From: Oscillospiraceae bacterium
GTDB taxonomy: Bacteria > Bacillota > Clostridia > Oscillospirales > Oscillospiraceae
Direction of reading: 5' to 3'
Length of the DNA stretch: 64,000 nt
NCBI GenBank assembly: GCA_902778115.1
Contig: CACYWG010000001.1
Location: 124,001 to 188,000 of the forward strand
This document shows, in pieces, positions 17,442-24,980 of this stretch; positions within the stretch are counted from its first letter, which is position 1; every line of letters begins with the position of its first letter. A model generated the notes under the pieces. That model searched no databases and was not told the origin of the DNA. It saw only the letters and a list, made by a program, of their open reading frames with translations. Made by a program: the position numbers and the translations under genes.

Positions 17442-17513
17442 ATGAAAATCTATATCATTCGTCTGCCAAAATTTTTATCCCGCTTGTTCCGCCGAAGACG
17501 CGGCAAGGAATAA
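17442..17513 (+). CDS. spoVM: SpoVM, stage V sporulation microprotein
   Basis: The peptide has 23 residues and starts MKIYIIRLPKFL. Aligned with Bacillus subtilis SpoVM (recalled MKFYTIKLPKFL), nine of the first twelve residues agree, including Pro9, which shapes its membrane-curvature-sensing helix. The C-terminal half is shorter and strongly basic (RRRR). AGGAGG at 17432-17437 precedes the ATG. SpoVM marks the convex forespore membrane and anchors SpoIVA. Synteny agrees: Bacillus spoVM is downstream of prpC-prkC-rsgA. The gene is easily missed because of its size. Confidence 0.85.
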   Translation: MKIYIIRLPKFLSRLFRRRRGKE

Positions 17514-17536
17514 TGCCAACTGCAGGACCATAACAT
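17508..17536 (+). promoter_or_regulatory. Candidate sigma-E-like promoter for the sipL-like gene
   Basis: GAATAAT (17508-17514), six of seven to the sigma-E -35 pattern KMATATT, stands 14 bases from CATAACAT (17529-17536), a fair -10. It begins inside the last codons of spoVM and lies 30 bases before the sipL-like start. Confidence 0.45.
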
Positions 17537-17566
17537 GTAGCAAGTGTGCATCAAGGAGCGTGATCC

Positions 17567-19048
17567 ATGGAACTTCATTTTAAGGAAACAAGCGTTCAGG
17601 CTTGCCAGGATCTGGCCCGTCTGAACAAATCCGTTCAGCTTGCCATGGAGAGCGTTGTGCCGGATACCAAGGACGATATCGGGCGCATCCTCTCTGTCCG
17701 GCCCGAGATTTATCTGAAGAACAAGGAGCTCAGGAATAAAGCGGTTTCTGTTGCGGGCGAAGCGCTTGTCACGGTTTTGTACATCAACGAGGAGGAAACG
17801 GCCGTTTCCTTTTTCAGTATGTCACAAAGCTTCAGTCAGGACTACGAATTGCCTTCTGTCCTTGACAGCGACTGTCTGCAGCTGCATTTTTCCGTCAACG
17901 GGATCCAGGCTCGGGTAATGAATCCGAGAAAACTGTCTGTAGATCTGGAAATCGCTGCAGATTTGACGGTGAGCCGCAGCGCGTATGTCGTTGTCTCCCA
18001 GGAGCTTCCCGAAGCGAACCAGACGCCCATTCATCTGCGCCGCACGGAAGCAAACACGTTTCTGACGACTGGAATCAGTGAAAAAAGCATTTCCATCAAT
18101 GAACAGCTGCCGTTCCCGGAAGGAGAAGAACAGCCGGAAGAGATCGTCGGGAAGGAACTGCGCTATGTCGTCAGGGAAAAAGAAATAGTCAGCAGCCGCC
18201 TGCTTCTGAAGGGCGAAGTTCTGATGAATCTGTTTTATTTTCCCCAGAGACAGCAGCTGCCGCACAACTGCCGTTTTTCGATCCCGTTTTCACAATTGAT
18301 CGATCTGGTCGACGAACAATCAGAAACGGCCGACGTTTGGATCGAGCCGACTTCCGATTACATCAGTTTGATCGACGGCCTGGACGGACGAAAAATATTG
18401 GATGTTGAACTTCATGCTCTCGCCCAGACCAGATCCGGAAGAAATCAGAAGCTGCAGCTGATTACCGACGCATACAGCAATCAAATGCCCTGTGAATGCA
18501 GCTTCAGTGAACAAGTTGTGTGTGAAAGCCTCCGCGAGCTGCCTGTCCGTCTCAGAAGCGAGGAACGGATCGAGCTGCCGGAAGAATTTCAGGAATTATT
18601 GTCTGCTTATCCGGCTCTCGGTCCGTGCACAGCGGAGAAGGGAAGCGCATCTGTCGATCTTCTCTGCCGCTCCAAAGACGGTCGACTGTTTTCAATGCGG
18701 AGGAATCTGACACTGGTCGCGGACCAGAATCATGATGATCCGGCCACCCAATCATTCCGTCTGACAGACTTTCAAATCATTCGAGACGGAACTCAGCTCG
18801 TTGTGCAAATGGGCGCGGAAGCTGCGGGGCTGATTCAGAAATCAGGTACGATCCGCAGAGTGGATACACTGACGCTGGACGAAGAACAGCGCTTTGACAT
18901 GATGTCCTTTCCGTCCCTGACTGCAGTCTGGGCGCAGACGGAATCCGTATGGGAGATGGCAAAGCAATATCATTCCAGTCCGGAAGCCGTCTGTGAAATG
19001 AATCAGGATCTGTCCCAGCGGCCGATCTTTGTACCAAAAACAAAATAA
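17567..19048 (+). CDS. sipL: SPOCS/DUF3794 protein with C-terminal LysM, SipL-like spore coat morphogen
   Basis: The 493-residue protein contains repeated DUF3794 (SPOCS) segments, seen as recurrent blocks such as ...VSVAGEALVTVLYINEE and ...SSRLLLKGEVLMNLFYF. It ends in a LysM-like module (about residues 445-490, VWEMAKQYHSSPEAVCEMNQ). This is the layout of SipL, the clostridial SpoIVA-interacting coat protein equivalent to SpoVID, whose LysM contacts SpoIVA. Its neighbour spoVM, and spoIVA elsewhere in this window, strengthen the call. No signal peptide is present, as expected for a mother-cell protein. GGAG lies nine bases before ATG 17567. Confidence 0.8.
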   Translation: MELHFKETSVQACQDLARLNKSVQLAMESVVPDTKDDIGRILSVRPEIYLKNKELRNKAVSVAGEALVTVLYINEEETAVSFFSMSQSFSQDYELPSVLDSDCLQLHFSVNGIQARVMNPRKLSVDLEIAADLTVSRSAYVVVSQELPEANQTPIHLRRTEANTFLTTGISEKSISINEQLPFPEGEEQPEEIVGKELRYVVREKEIVSSRLLLKGEVLMNLFYFPQRQQLPHNCRFSIPFSQLIDLVDEQSETADVWIEPTSDYISLIDGLDGRKILDVELHALAQTRSGRNQKLQLITDAYSNQMPCECSFSEQVVCESLRELPVRLRSEERIELPEEFQELLSAYPALGPCTAEKGSASVDLLCRSKDGRLFSMRRNLTLVADQNHDDPATQSFRLTDFQIIRDGTQLVVQMGAEAAGLIQKSGTIRRVDTLTLDEEQRFDMMSFPSLTAVWAQTESVWEMAKQYHSSPEAVCEMNQDLSQRPIFVPKTK

Positions 19049-19052
19049 AAAG

Positions 19053-19084
19053 CTCGGCTCGATAGATTTTCGGGCCGAGTTTTA
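19053..19084. terminator. Bidirectional terminator between sipL and the DUF1858 gene
   Basis: CTCGGC (19053-19058) pairs with GCCGAG (19074-19079), with T-rich sequence after it on the plus strand and the mirrored A-rich flank serving the minus strand. It separates converging genes. Confidence 0.75.
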
Positions 19085-19300
19085 TTATCCATTGATCAGT
19101 TTTTCCAGTTCCTTCAGTAGTTCCGGAACCGGAATTCCGACCATGTTGCTGGCATCCTGGACTGTTTTCGTCTTCAAAAGCATTTTTCCCATGGGAGTGG
19201 AGATGACGTTAAGACGCGGATCCATTGCCTTCAGCTTCGGCTCCAGTTCGGGATAAGCCTTCAGAATATCGATCAGCTTTGTTTTTTCATTGAATTCCAT
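19085..19300 (-). CDS. DUF1858 domain protein, cysteine-free
   Basis: The protein has 71 residues, beginning MEFNEKTKLIDILKAYPEL. This matches the DUF1858 pattern of a short helical domain with LxDILxxYPE. An AAAGGAGG site precedes ATG 19300. Unlike the second DUF1858 gene in this window it contains no Cys residue, so it cannot use the HCxxC motif often present in the family. Function is unknown. It is transcribed alone from its own promoter. Confidence 0.75.
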   Translation of the reverse strand: MEFNEKTKLIDILKAYPELEPKLKAMDPRLNVISTPMGKMLLKTKTVQDASNMVGIPVPELLKELEKLING

Positions 19301-19325
19301 GCCGTTCGCCTCCTTTTTTTGTATC

Positions 19326-19354
19326 AGTATATCTTTTTCCTTACATTTTTGCAA
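19326..19354 (-). promoter_or_regulatory. Sigma-A type promoter for the DUF1858 gene
   Basis: Read on the minus strand, TTGCAA and TATACT are 17 bases apart. The -10 ends 25 bases before the start codon. Confidence 0.75.
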
Positions 19355-19371
19355 GCCTTCGCTTTTTCCAC

Positions 19372-19400
19372 TTGCCACCGTGGACCGCTTGTGATAAAAT
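19372..19400 (+). promoter_or_regulatory. Sigma-A type promoter for yebC
   Basis: TTGCCA and TAAAAT are spaced by 17 bases, with a TG one base before the -10 (extended -10). It lies about 58 bases from the yebC start and is back to back with the DUF1858 promoter. Confidence 0.72.
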
Positions 19401-19457
19401 ACCAAAGGTTAAAAGTTTATTCTTTTTTTATTCTAATTCTTCAGAGGAGCTGTTACA

Positions 19458-20198
19458 ATGTCCGGACATTCCAAATGGCACAATATACAGAAGACCAAAG
19501 GTGCAGCCGATGCCAAGCGCGCCTCTACTTTTACCAAAATTGCCCGTGAAATGATCGTTGCCGTCAAAGAGGGCGGCGGCGGAGATCCCCGCAGCAATTC
19601 CAAGCTGGCTGCCGTTATAGCCAAGGCCAAAGCGGCGAATATGCCGAATGACAACATCAAGCGTACCATTGACAAGGCGCTTGGTTCGGGCAATACCGAA
19701 AACTATGAGAAGATCGTCTACGAAGGCTATGGCCCGCAGGGCGTGGCTGTGATCGTGGAAGCCATGACCGACAACCGCAACCGCACGGCCGGTGAGATCC
19801 GCCATTATTTTGACAAGTACGGCGGAAACATGGGCGCTGCCAACTGCGTATCCTGGTCCTTCGACAAGAAGGGCGTGATCGTCATCGATAATGAGGACGA
19901 AGAACTGGATGAGGATACCGTGATGATGGACGCTCTTGACGCCGGCGCAGACGATTTCGAAGCCGAAGGCGAAGCCATGACTGTCTACACGGGCGTAGAT
20001 GATGTGGCAGCCGTTGCGGAAGCCCTGACCGAAAAAGGCTATAAGCTGCTGGAGGCGCAGGTTGAAATGCTCCCGCAGAACGGTTATATCAAGCTGACGA
20101 ATGAAGACGACATCAAGAACATGCAGAAGATGCTGGACATGTTTGAGGACTTTGACGACGTCCAGAACGTCTGGCACAACTGGGAAGACGCGGAGTAA
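19458..20198 (+). CDS. yebC: YebC/PmpR family regulatory protein
   Basis: The 246-residue protein has the YebC signature MSGHSKWHNIQKTKGAADAK and an acidic C-terminal half. Family members act as transcription regulators or, in the YebC2 group, relieve ribosome stalling on proline stretches. Which subgroup this belongs to is not clear from reading alone. It is a single-gene unit between its own promoter and terminator. A ruvC neighbour, common elsewhere, is not adjacent here. Confidence 0.95.
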   Translation: MSGHSKWHNIQKTKGAADAKRASTFTKIAREMIVAVKEGGGGDPRSNSKLAAVIAKAKAANMPNDNIKRTIDKALGSGNTENYEKIVYEGYGPQGVAVIVEAMTDNRNRTAGEIRHYFDKYGGNMGAANCVSWSFDKKGVIVIDNEDEELDEDTVMMDALDAGADDFEAEGEAMTVYTGVDDVAAVAEALTEKGYKLLEAQVEMLPQNGYIKLTNEDDIKNMQKMLDMFEDFDDVQNVWHNWEDAE

Positions 20199-20220
20199 AT
20201 CCTTCCCGGGTTAAAACAAC

Positions 20221-20260
20221 AAGAGCTTGTTTCTATGATCAGAAAACAAGCTCTTTCTTC
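20221..20260 (+). terminator. Terminator after yebC
   Basis: A 12-base perfect stem (20221-20232 with 20244-20255) is followed by a T-rich CTTCT run. Confidence 0.8.
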
Positions 20261-20322
20261 TATCAGCTGAGCTCATTTTTGATTCTTTTGAGTAAAACTG
20301 CAGCAATCAGGGAAGTTTTGAT

Positions 20323-21846
20323 ATGAAAGATTTAAAATTATCCACGCCTAGGCTCATACAGAATCTGGCCGCCGTGCTTGTTTTCGCGCTGATTATTTTA
20401 ATGGCCTGCGGCGTTCTTCCTGTTGAGCCCGGGACCTGGTCTTTTCTGGGGCGAAACAAAGAAGCTCTGACGATTCATTATATCACACCGGACGGTGAAA
20501 TCACCAGAGAGGCGCGCAGAGGCACGGTCGTCACGCTGGAGCCGGGCGAAGAGATCGAAAACTACACTTTCATCGGCTGGAGGGACCCACAGGGAAACAT
20601 CGAAAAACGCGAGTCCTTCAAGATTTATCAAAACAGCTACTATTCTGCGGTCTATGCGGTCGCTCTGCAGACAAATACGCACAAGGCCTATCTGTTCCCC
20701 AACCGTTACGGCATGTATCTGCCCTATAGCGAAATGACACGCGGCGATGCGGCCAGGATGCTCTACACGCTTCTTTCCATTCCCATCAGCGGAAGCGATG
20801 GTTTTTTTGACGTTCCGAATGACGATCCCTGCTACGAAGCGGTTTGCGCCTTGAAGGAACTCGGCGTCGTATCCGGCAGCCGTTTTCATCCTGACGAAGG
20901 GATCACCAAAGCCGAACTTTTGGAAATGCTGGCTGCTTTTTATCCTGCCGGCCATGAAACCTTCCGGTTTGCGGATCTGGACGAAAAAGACAGTCTCTAT
21001 CCTGTATTCTGTTTTGCTGCCGAACATGATTGGATCGATTCCGGTACAAGGATCAATGCCGATCCGGATCACATCATGACGCGCATGGAAACAGCGACCT
21101 TGATGAACCGCGTGCTTGGCCGTTCGGAAGAGCCGAACGTTGTTACCAGACAGGTCGGTTATATGATCGATATGACCCAGGACGAAGAAGGCTATTGGCA
21201 GATGGCGGAAGCCTGCGTTTCCCACGACTTTGAAAAGGAAGAAGGCGTGGAGACCTGGACAGAAAGCACCCCCATCAAGAGAGCGCGCAAAGGCTTTTAT
21301 ATGTTCGGCATGGATCTGTATGCCATCGACCGCAGCGGTCATCTGGTGAAAAACGGCGAGTATAACGGGCTCACCTTTGACGAGCAGGGCGTATATACCA
21401 GCGGCAATCCGGAGCTTGACGAAGTGATTCGTTCCGTTTTTGAAAAAATTCTGGACGAATCCATGGATCAGGAAGAAAAGCTGCGCGAGATTTACAAATA
21501 CACCACGGAATCCTTTACTTATCGCAGACGCCGTATTTATCCGTTCAGAGACACTTCCTGGGCGGCAGACGAGGCTTATACCATGCTTACGACGAAGACC
21601 GGCAACTGCTATAACTTTGCCGGCACCTTCTGCATGATGGCAAGAGCGATCGGTTATGATGCGCAGGTTTTCAGCGGATTTGTCGGCAATGAGCACAGCG
21701 CGCATGCCTGGGTTGAAATAGAAATCGATGGAAAAACATACGTCTTTGACCCCGAATTGGAGTTCGCTTATAAACAGAATAAAAAGAATATCGACATGTT
21801 CATGCTCGATGAAAAGGAATCGCGGAAATGGGGCTATTCGCGCTGA
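20323..21846 (+). CDS. SLH-domain and transglutaminase-like exported protein
   Basis: This 507-residue protein has an N-terminal hydrophobic anchor or signal (about residues 11-30). An InlB-repeat-like beta module follows (about 45-105, ending GYTFxGW-like YTFIGW). Three S-layer-homology-like segments come next (about 125-270, for example FFDVPNDDPCYEAVCALKELG). The C-terminal domain is transglutaminase-like, with a Cys-His-Asp triad visible in KTGNCYNFAG, HSAHAWVEI and FDPE. Such proteins bind the wall and may act as peptidases or crosslinkers. The substrate is unknown. The next gene overlaps its end. Confidence 0.8.
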   Translation: MKDLKLSTPRLIQNLAAVLVFALIILMACGVLPVEPGTWSFLGRNKEALTIHYITPDGEITREARRGTVVTLEPGEEIENYTFIGWRDPQGNIEKRESFKIYQNSYYSAVYAVALQTNTHKAYLFPNRYGMYLPYSEMTRGDAARMLYTLLSIPISGSDGFFDVPNDDPCYEAVCALKELGVVSGSRFHPDEGITKAELLEMLAAFYPAGHETFRFADLDEKDSLYPVFCFAAEHDWIDSGTRINADPDHIMTRMETATLMNRVLGRSEEPNVVTRQVGYMIDMTQDEEGYWQMAEACVSHDFEKEEGVETWTESTPIKRARKGFYMFGMDLYAIDRSGHLVKNGEYNGLTFDEQGVYTSGNPELDEVIRSVFEKILDESMDQEEKLREIYKYTTESFTYRRRRIYPFRDTSWAADEAYTMLTTKTGNCYNFAGTFCMMARAIGYDAQVFSGFVGNEHSAHAWVEIEIDGKTYVFDPELEFAYKQNKKNIDMFMLDEKESRKWGYSR

Positions 21847-23113
21847 TCAATTCCCTGTCAGTTTCAAGTCCGTTATTTTGGCCGGCCTGATCGTTCTGCT
21901 TGTCCCCCTGCTTGGCGCCTGCGCGGCGACGGAGCAGAAGCCATTGCCGGAGCAGACATCCGTGCCGATCACGCAGCCCCCGGAGGAAACGCCGCATCTT
22001 GTGATTTACGAGCCGCTTCCCGAGCCGACGGAAAAACCCATTACAGAAAACGAGATCTTTATCGTTGATATTGAGGGAACGAAATACCGTTCACGTCCTG
22101 TCAACGAGGAGATCAACGTGCTAGGGACGCTCTCTGTCGGAGCGAAGGTCCTCTGCGTGGAGGATAGCGGCGAATTCCTGCTTGTGGAGCTGGAGGACGG
22201 CCAACAGGTCTGGATCGACGCCTGGTATTTGCATGCACAGGATGATACGCTGGCCGCAAAGCTGGCTGAAGCAGCACTGCAAAGCCGTTCCGGACGCGAA
22301 ACATTCCAGCAGATCGAAGGAGAACCGGTTTTTCAGTGTGAGGCGAACCTCTTGAACTGCAGAGCTGAACCGAACCCTGCTTCCACCATCCTCTGTCAGA
22401 TCGTTCCTGGCACAAGGCTTACCGTGTACGGAAAAGACTGCGGATTCTATCTTTGCCGTTTGCCGAACGGTAAACTCTGCTATTGCGCCGAAGAGTGGAT
22501 CTCGGACGCGATCACCTATGTGGAGTATCCCGGTGCGGTCGACCTGAGGGTATTTCTCCCCGAAGCGGAATTTGATCTGCTGTTTGCCTCCTGCAATAAT
22601 ATTACGGGCAAGGCGATGTATCCGGCGATTCCGATTCTGGAGCAGGGGACCGCTGAGATGCTGTTCAAGGCCTATCAAAGATTTTTGGAAGACGGCTATG
22701 CCATCAAAATCTATGACGCCTACCGTCCTCTTTCCGCACAAATCAAGCTGTTTGATATCGTCCAGGATCTGCGTTTCATTGCTGATCCGAGCAAGGGCTA
22801 CTCCTGGCATCAGCGCGGCCGCGCCGTTGATATGTCGCTGATCGATCTTTCCACCGGAAAAGAACTTGTCATGCCGACGCCGATGCACACTTTTTCCATG
22901 GAGGCGGCGCGCACAAAAAGCAGCGAGTGGTCGGAAGAAGCGAGAAACAACGTGGAATATATGACGCGCGTAATGAGAGAAGCCGGGTTTGGGACGATCC
23001 CCACAGAGTGGTGGCATTTTGAGAACACCTCATACGGAGGTATTCTGGACGCTGACATCAACCTGTATACTTTGCCGCAGCATCGCGTATCGAAAATTCA
23101 TTCTGATCCATAA
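21809..23113 (+). CDS. VanX-type D-Ala-D-Ala dipeptidase lipoprotein with SH3-like domains
   Basis: The protein has a lipoprotein signal with lipobox LLGAC, a proline-rich linker, two SH3b-like regions (about residues 80-135 and 180-240), then an M15 metallopeptidase domain. Zinc ligands are visible in SWHQRGRAVD (SxHxxGxAxD) and the catalytic Glu and third ligand in EWWHFE, the VanX/DdpX pattern. It is probably surface-anchored and trims wall peptides rather than conferring vancomycin resistance, since no vanH or vanA neighbours exist. ATG 21809 overlaps the previous gene by 38 bases and lacks a clear ribosome site, so translation may be coupled. Confidence 0.78.
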   Translation: MKRNRGNGAIRADQFPVSFKSVILAGLIVLLVPLLGACAATEQKPLPEQTSVPITQPPEETPHLVIYEPLPEPTEKPITENEIFIVDIEGTKYRSRPVNEEINVLGTLSVGAKVLCVEDSGEFLLVELEDGQQVWIDAWYLHAQDDTLAAKLAEAALQSRSGRETFQQIEGEPVFQCEANLLNCRAEPNPASTILCQIVPGTRLTVYGKDCGFYLCRLPNGKLCYCAEEWISDAITYVEYPGAVDLRVFLPEAEFDLLFASCNNITGKAMYPAIPILEQGTAEMLFKAYQRFLEDGYAIKIYDAYRPLSAQIKLFDIVQDLRFIADPSKGYSWHQRGRAVDMSLIDLSTGKELVMPTPMHTFSMEAARTKSSEWSEEARNNVEYMTRVMREAGFGTIPTEWWHFENTSYGGILDADINLYTLPQHRVSKIHSDP

Positions 23114-23115
23114 AG

Positions 23116-23155
23116 TTAAACAAGCACCGGCTGCATGCAGCCGGTGCTTGTTTAA
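23116..23155. terminator. Perfect 40-base palindrome, shared terminator
   Basis: The arms of 20 bases are fully complementary and centred on TGCATGCA at about 23135. It separates the converging dipeptidase gene and rnpB. T-rich sequence (TTTAA) flanks both sides. Confidence 0.82.
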
Positions 23156-23503
23156 GAGTAGGCCTGTAAGCCGGGTTCTGTCATTGAAAACGACCATCTA
23201 TCTAGGCCTGCCGTTGCCGGCAGGCTCAAGCCACCTCCAGGGGACGGCCGGGCCGGCCTTGTGTCCCCATTCCACGGTGTTGCTCCGGATAGAGTTTACA
23301 GCGTCCACGTGTCTCCACGCGACGGGTGGGCTCTTACCCCACCTTTCCACCATCACCGCAGCAAACTGCGGCAGTCTATTTCTGTTGCACTTGTCCGAGG
23401 GTCACCCCTGGCGGGCGTTACCCGTTATCCTTGCCCTGCGGAGCCCGGACTTTCCTCATGCACGGGCTTTCGCCCTGTGCCCGCGGTCGTTCAGCCTGCT
23501 CTC
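23156..23503 (-). ncRNA. rnpB: RNase P RNA (type A-like)
   Basis: The minus strand carries the universal RNase P core: GAGGAAAGTCCGGGCTC near the 5' side (P4 strand), a GGTAACGCCC segment, GGGTAAGAGCCCACC, and ACAGAACCCGGCTTACAGG near the 3' end. The 5' GAGCAGGC and the 3' GGCCTACTC can form P1. Length is about 348 bases. It forms the ribozyme that cuts tRNA leaders. The 5' end was placed from the promoter below, and both ends are approximate by a few bases. Confidence 0.95.
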
Positions 23504-23509
23504 TGGGGT

Positions 23510-23538
23510 ATTGTAATCATTTTCAGCGGGCAAGTCAA
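23510..23538 (-). promoter_or_regulatory. Sigma-A type promoter for rnpB
   Basis: Read on the minus strand, TTGACT and TACAAT are spaced by 17 bases. The predicted start about seven bases downstream coincides with the rnpB 5' end. Confidence 0.85.
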
Positions 23539-23545
23539 TCATTTC

Positions 23546-23574
23546 TTGTATTTATGGGGCGAAAGAAGTATAAT
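23546..23574 (+). promoter_or_regulatory. Sigma-A type promoter for murD
   Basis: TTGTAT and TATAAT are 17 bases apart, 24 bases before the murD start. The promoter is back to back with that of rnpB; the two -35 boxes are only seven bases apart. Confidence 0.78.
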
Positions 23575-23597
23575 ATATTTTTGTGAGGTGAAAGATT

Positions 23598-24977
23598 TTG
23601 ACATTATTTGAATATATTGAATCCATCAAAAACAAAAGCGTCGCCGTGATCGGCATCGGTGTCAGCAATACGCCCTGGATCGAGCTGCTGCTGCAAAGCG
23701 GCTGCGATGTGACGGCCTGCGACCAGCGCAGCGCCGAGCAGATGGGCGCGGAAGGGGAGCGCCTGGCCGCTCTTGGCGCCAGGCTAAAGCTTGGCAAAGA
23801 CTATTTGGAGGATCTGGATCAGGATATCATTTTCCGTACGCCCGGCCTTCTGCCTTTCGACGAGCATCTGGAGGCTGCCAGAGCGCGCGGCAGCCTCGTG
23901 ACCTCCGAAATGGAGCTGTTTTTCTCGCTCTGTCCCTCCAAAATCATTGCCGTGACCGGCAGCGACGGAAAAACGACGACCACGACCATCATTTCCGAGC
24001 TGCTGAAGGCGCAGGGATATACCGTGCATCTCGGCGGCAACATCGGTAAGCCGCTTTTGTGCGAACTTCCGAACATACGCGCCGACGACATCGTCGTGCT
24101 GGAGCTCAGCTCCTTCCAGCTGCACAGCATGGTATGCCGTCCCGACGTGGCTGTGATCACCAATCTGACGCCCAACCATCTGGATAAACATAAGGATTTT
24201 CAGGATTACATCGACGCCAAGCGTTCGATCTTTGAACGGCAGAATCCGGACGATCTGCTGGTGCTGAACCTCAACGACGAGCATAGCGCCTATTACGCTT
24301 CTTTTGCCAAATCCAGGATCCATTATTTCTCTGCCACCGATGCTGTGAAATCAGGCACTGTCTGCGATAACGGCATCATATACCGCGTTCTGGACGGCGT
24401 TCGCCGCGAAGTAATGCGTGCGGATGAGATCCGGATTCCCGGCGCGCACAACGTGCTCAATTATCTGGCCGCCTTTGCCGCTTCTGACGGTCTGGTCAGC
24501 GAGGATGTCTGCCGCAGCGTCGCGATGAATTTCGGCGGCGTGGAGCACCGTCTGGAGCAGGTGCGCATTCTGAACGGCGTGACCTACATCAACGATTCCA
24601 TCGCCAGCAGCCCGACCCGGACGATCGCAGGCCTTCGCGCCATGAAGACGAAGCCTATTGTGATCGCCGGCGGCTATGACAAGCACATTCCGTTCGACCC
24701 GCTCGGTGATGAGCTCTGCCTGCGCGCCAAGCACGTGATCCTCTGTGGTGCTACGGCTGACAAGATCCGCGATGCGATCCTGTCTTCGCCCAACTATCCC
24801 GGCTGCGGTCTGACTTTTGAAACGATCGATGATTTTTCCGATGCCGTTCATACAGCCGCTTCCGAAGCTGAGGAAGGGGATATCGTCCTTCTTTCTCCCG
24901 CCTGCGCCGCCTTTGACCGCTTTAAAAACTTTGCGGAACGCGGCAAGACCTTTAAAAAACTCGTGATGGAGCTGTAA
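23598..24977 (+). CDS. murD: UDP-N-acetylmuramoyl-L-alanine--D-glutamate ligase MurD
   Basis: MurD adds D-Glu to UDP-MurNAc-L-Ala in peptidoglycan synthesis. The ATP loop GSDGKTTTT, the NLTPNHLDKH stretch and the C-terminal NDSIASSPTRT motif are present in 459 residues. The start is TTG 23598, eight bases after GTGAGGTG. No other mur or dcw genes adjoin it; the gene is isolated beside rnpB. Confidence 0.95.
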   Translation: MTLFEYIESIKNKSVAVIGIGVSNTPWIELLLQSGCDVTACDQRSAEQMGAEGERLAALGARLKLGKDYLEDLDQDIIFRTPGLLPFDEHLEAARARGSLVTSEMELFFSLCPSKIIAVTGSDGKTTTTTIISELLKAQGYTVHLGGNIGKPLLCELPNIRADDIVVLELSSFQLHSMVCRPDVAVITNLTPNHLDKHKDFQDYIDAKRSIFERQNPDDLLVLNLNDEHSAYYASFAKSRIHYFSATDAVKSGTVCDNGIIYRVLDGVRREVMRADEIRIPGAHNVLNYLAAFAASDGLVSEDVCRSVAMNFGGVEHRLEQVRILNGVTYINDSIASSPTRTIAGLRAMKTKPIVIAGGYDKHIPFDPLGDELCLRAKHVILCGATADKIRDAILSSPNYPGCGLTFETIDDFSDAVHTAASEAEEGDIVLLSPACAAFDRFKNFAERGKTFKKLVMEL

Positions 24978-24980
24978 GAC

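Noticed and set aside
17154..17513. 119-codon frame covering the end of rsgA to the spoVM region
   Set aside because: It starts in rsgA without a ribosome site. Its last 23 codons are spoVM, whose own ATG and AGGAGG define the real gene.
21809..23113. Vancomycin resistance gene vanX
   Set aside because: The metal motifs match, but the protein is a lipoprotein with SH3-like domains and no vanH, vanA or vanRS genes are near.
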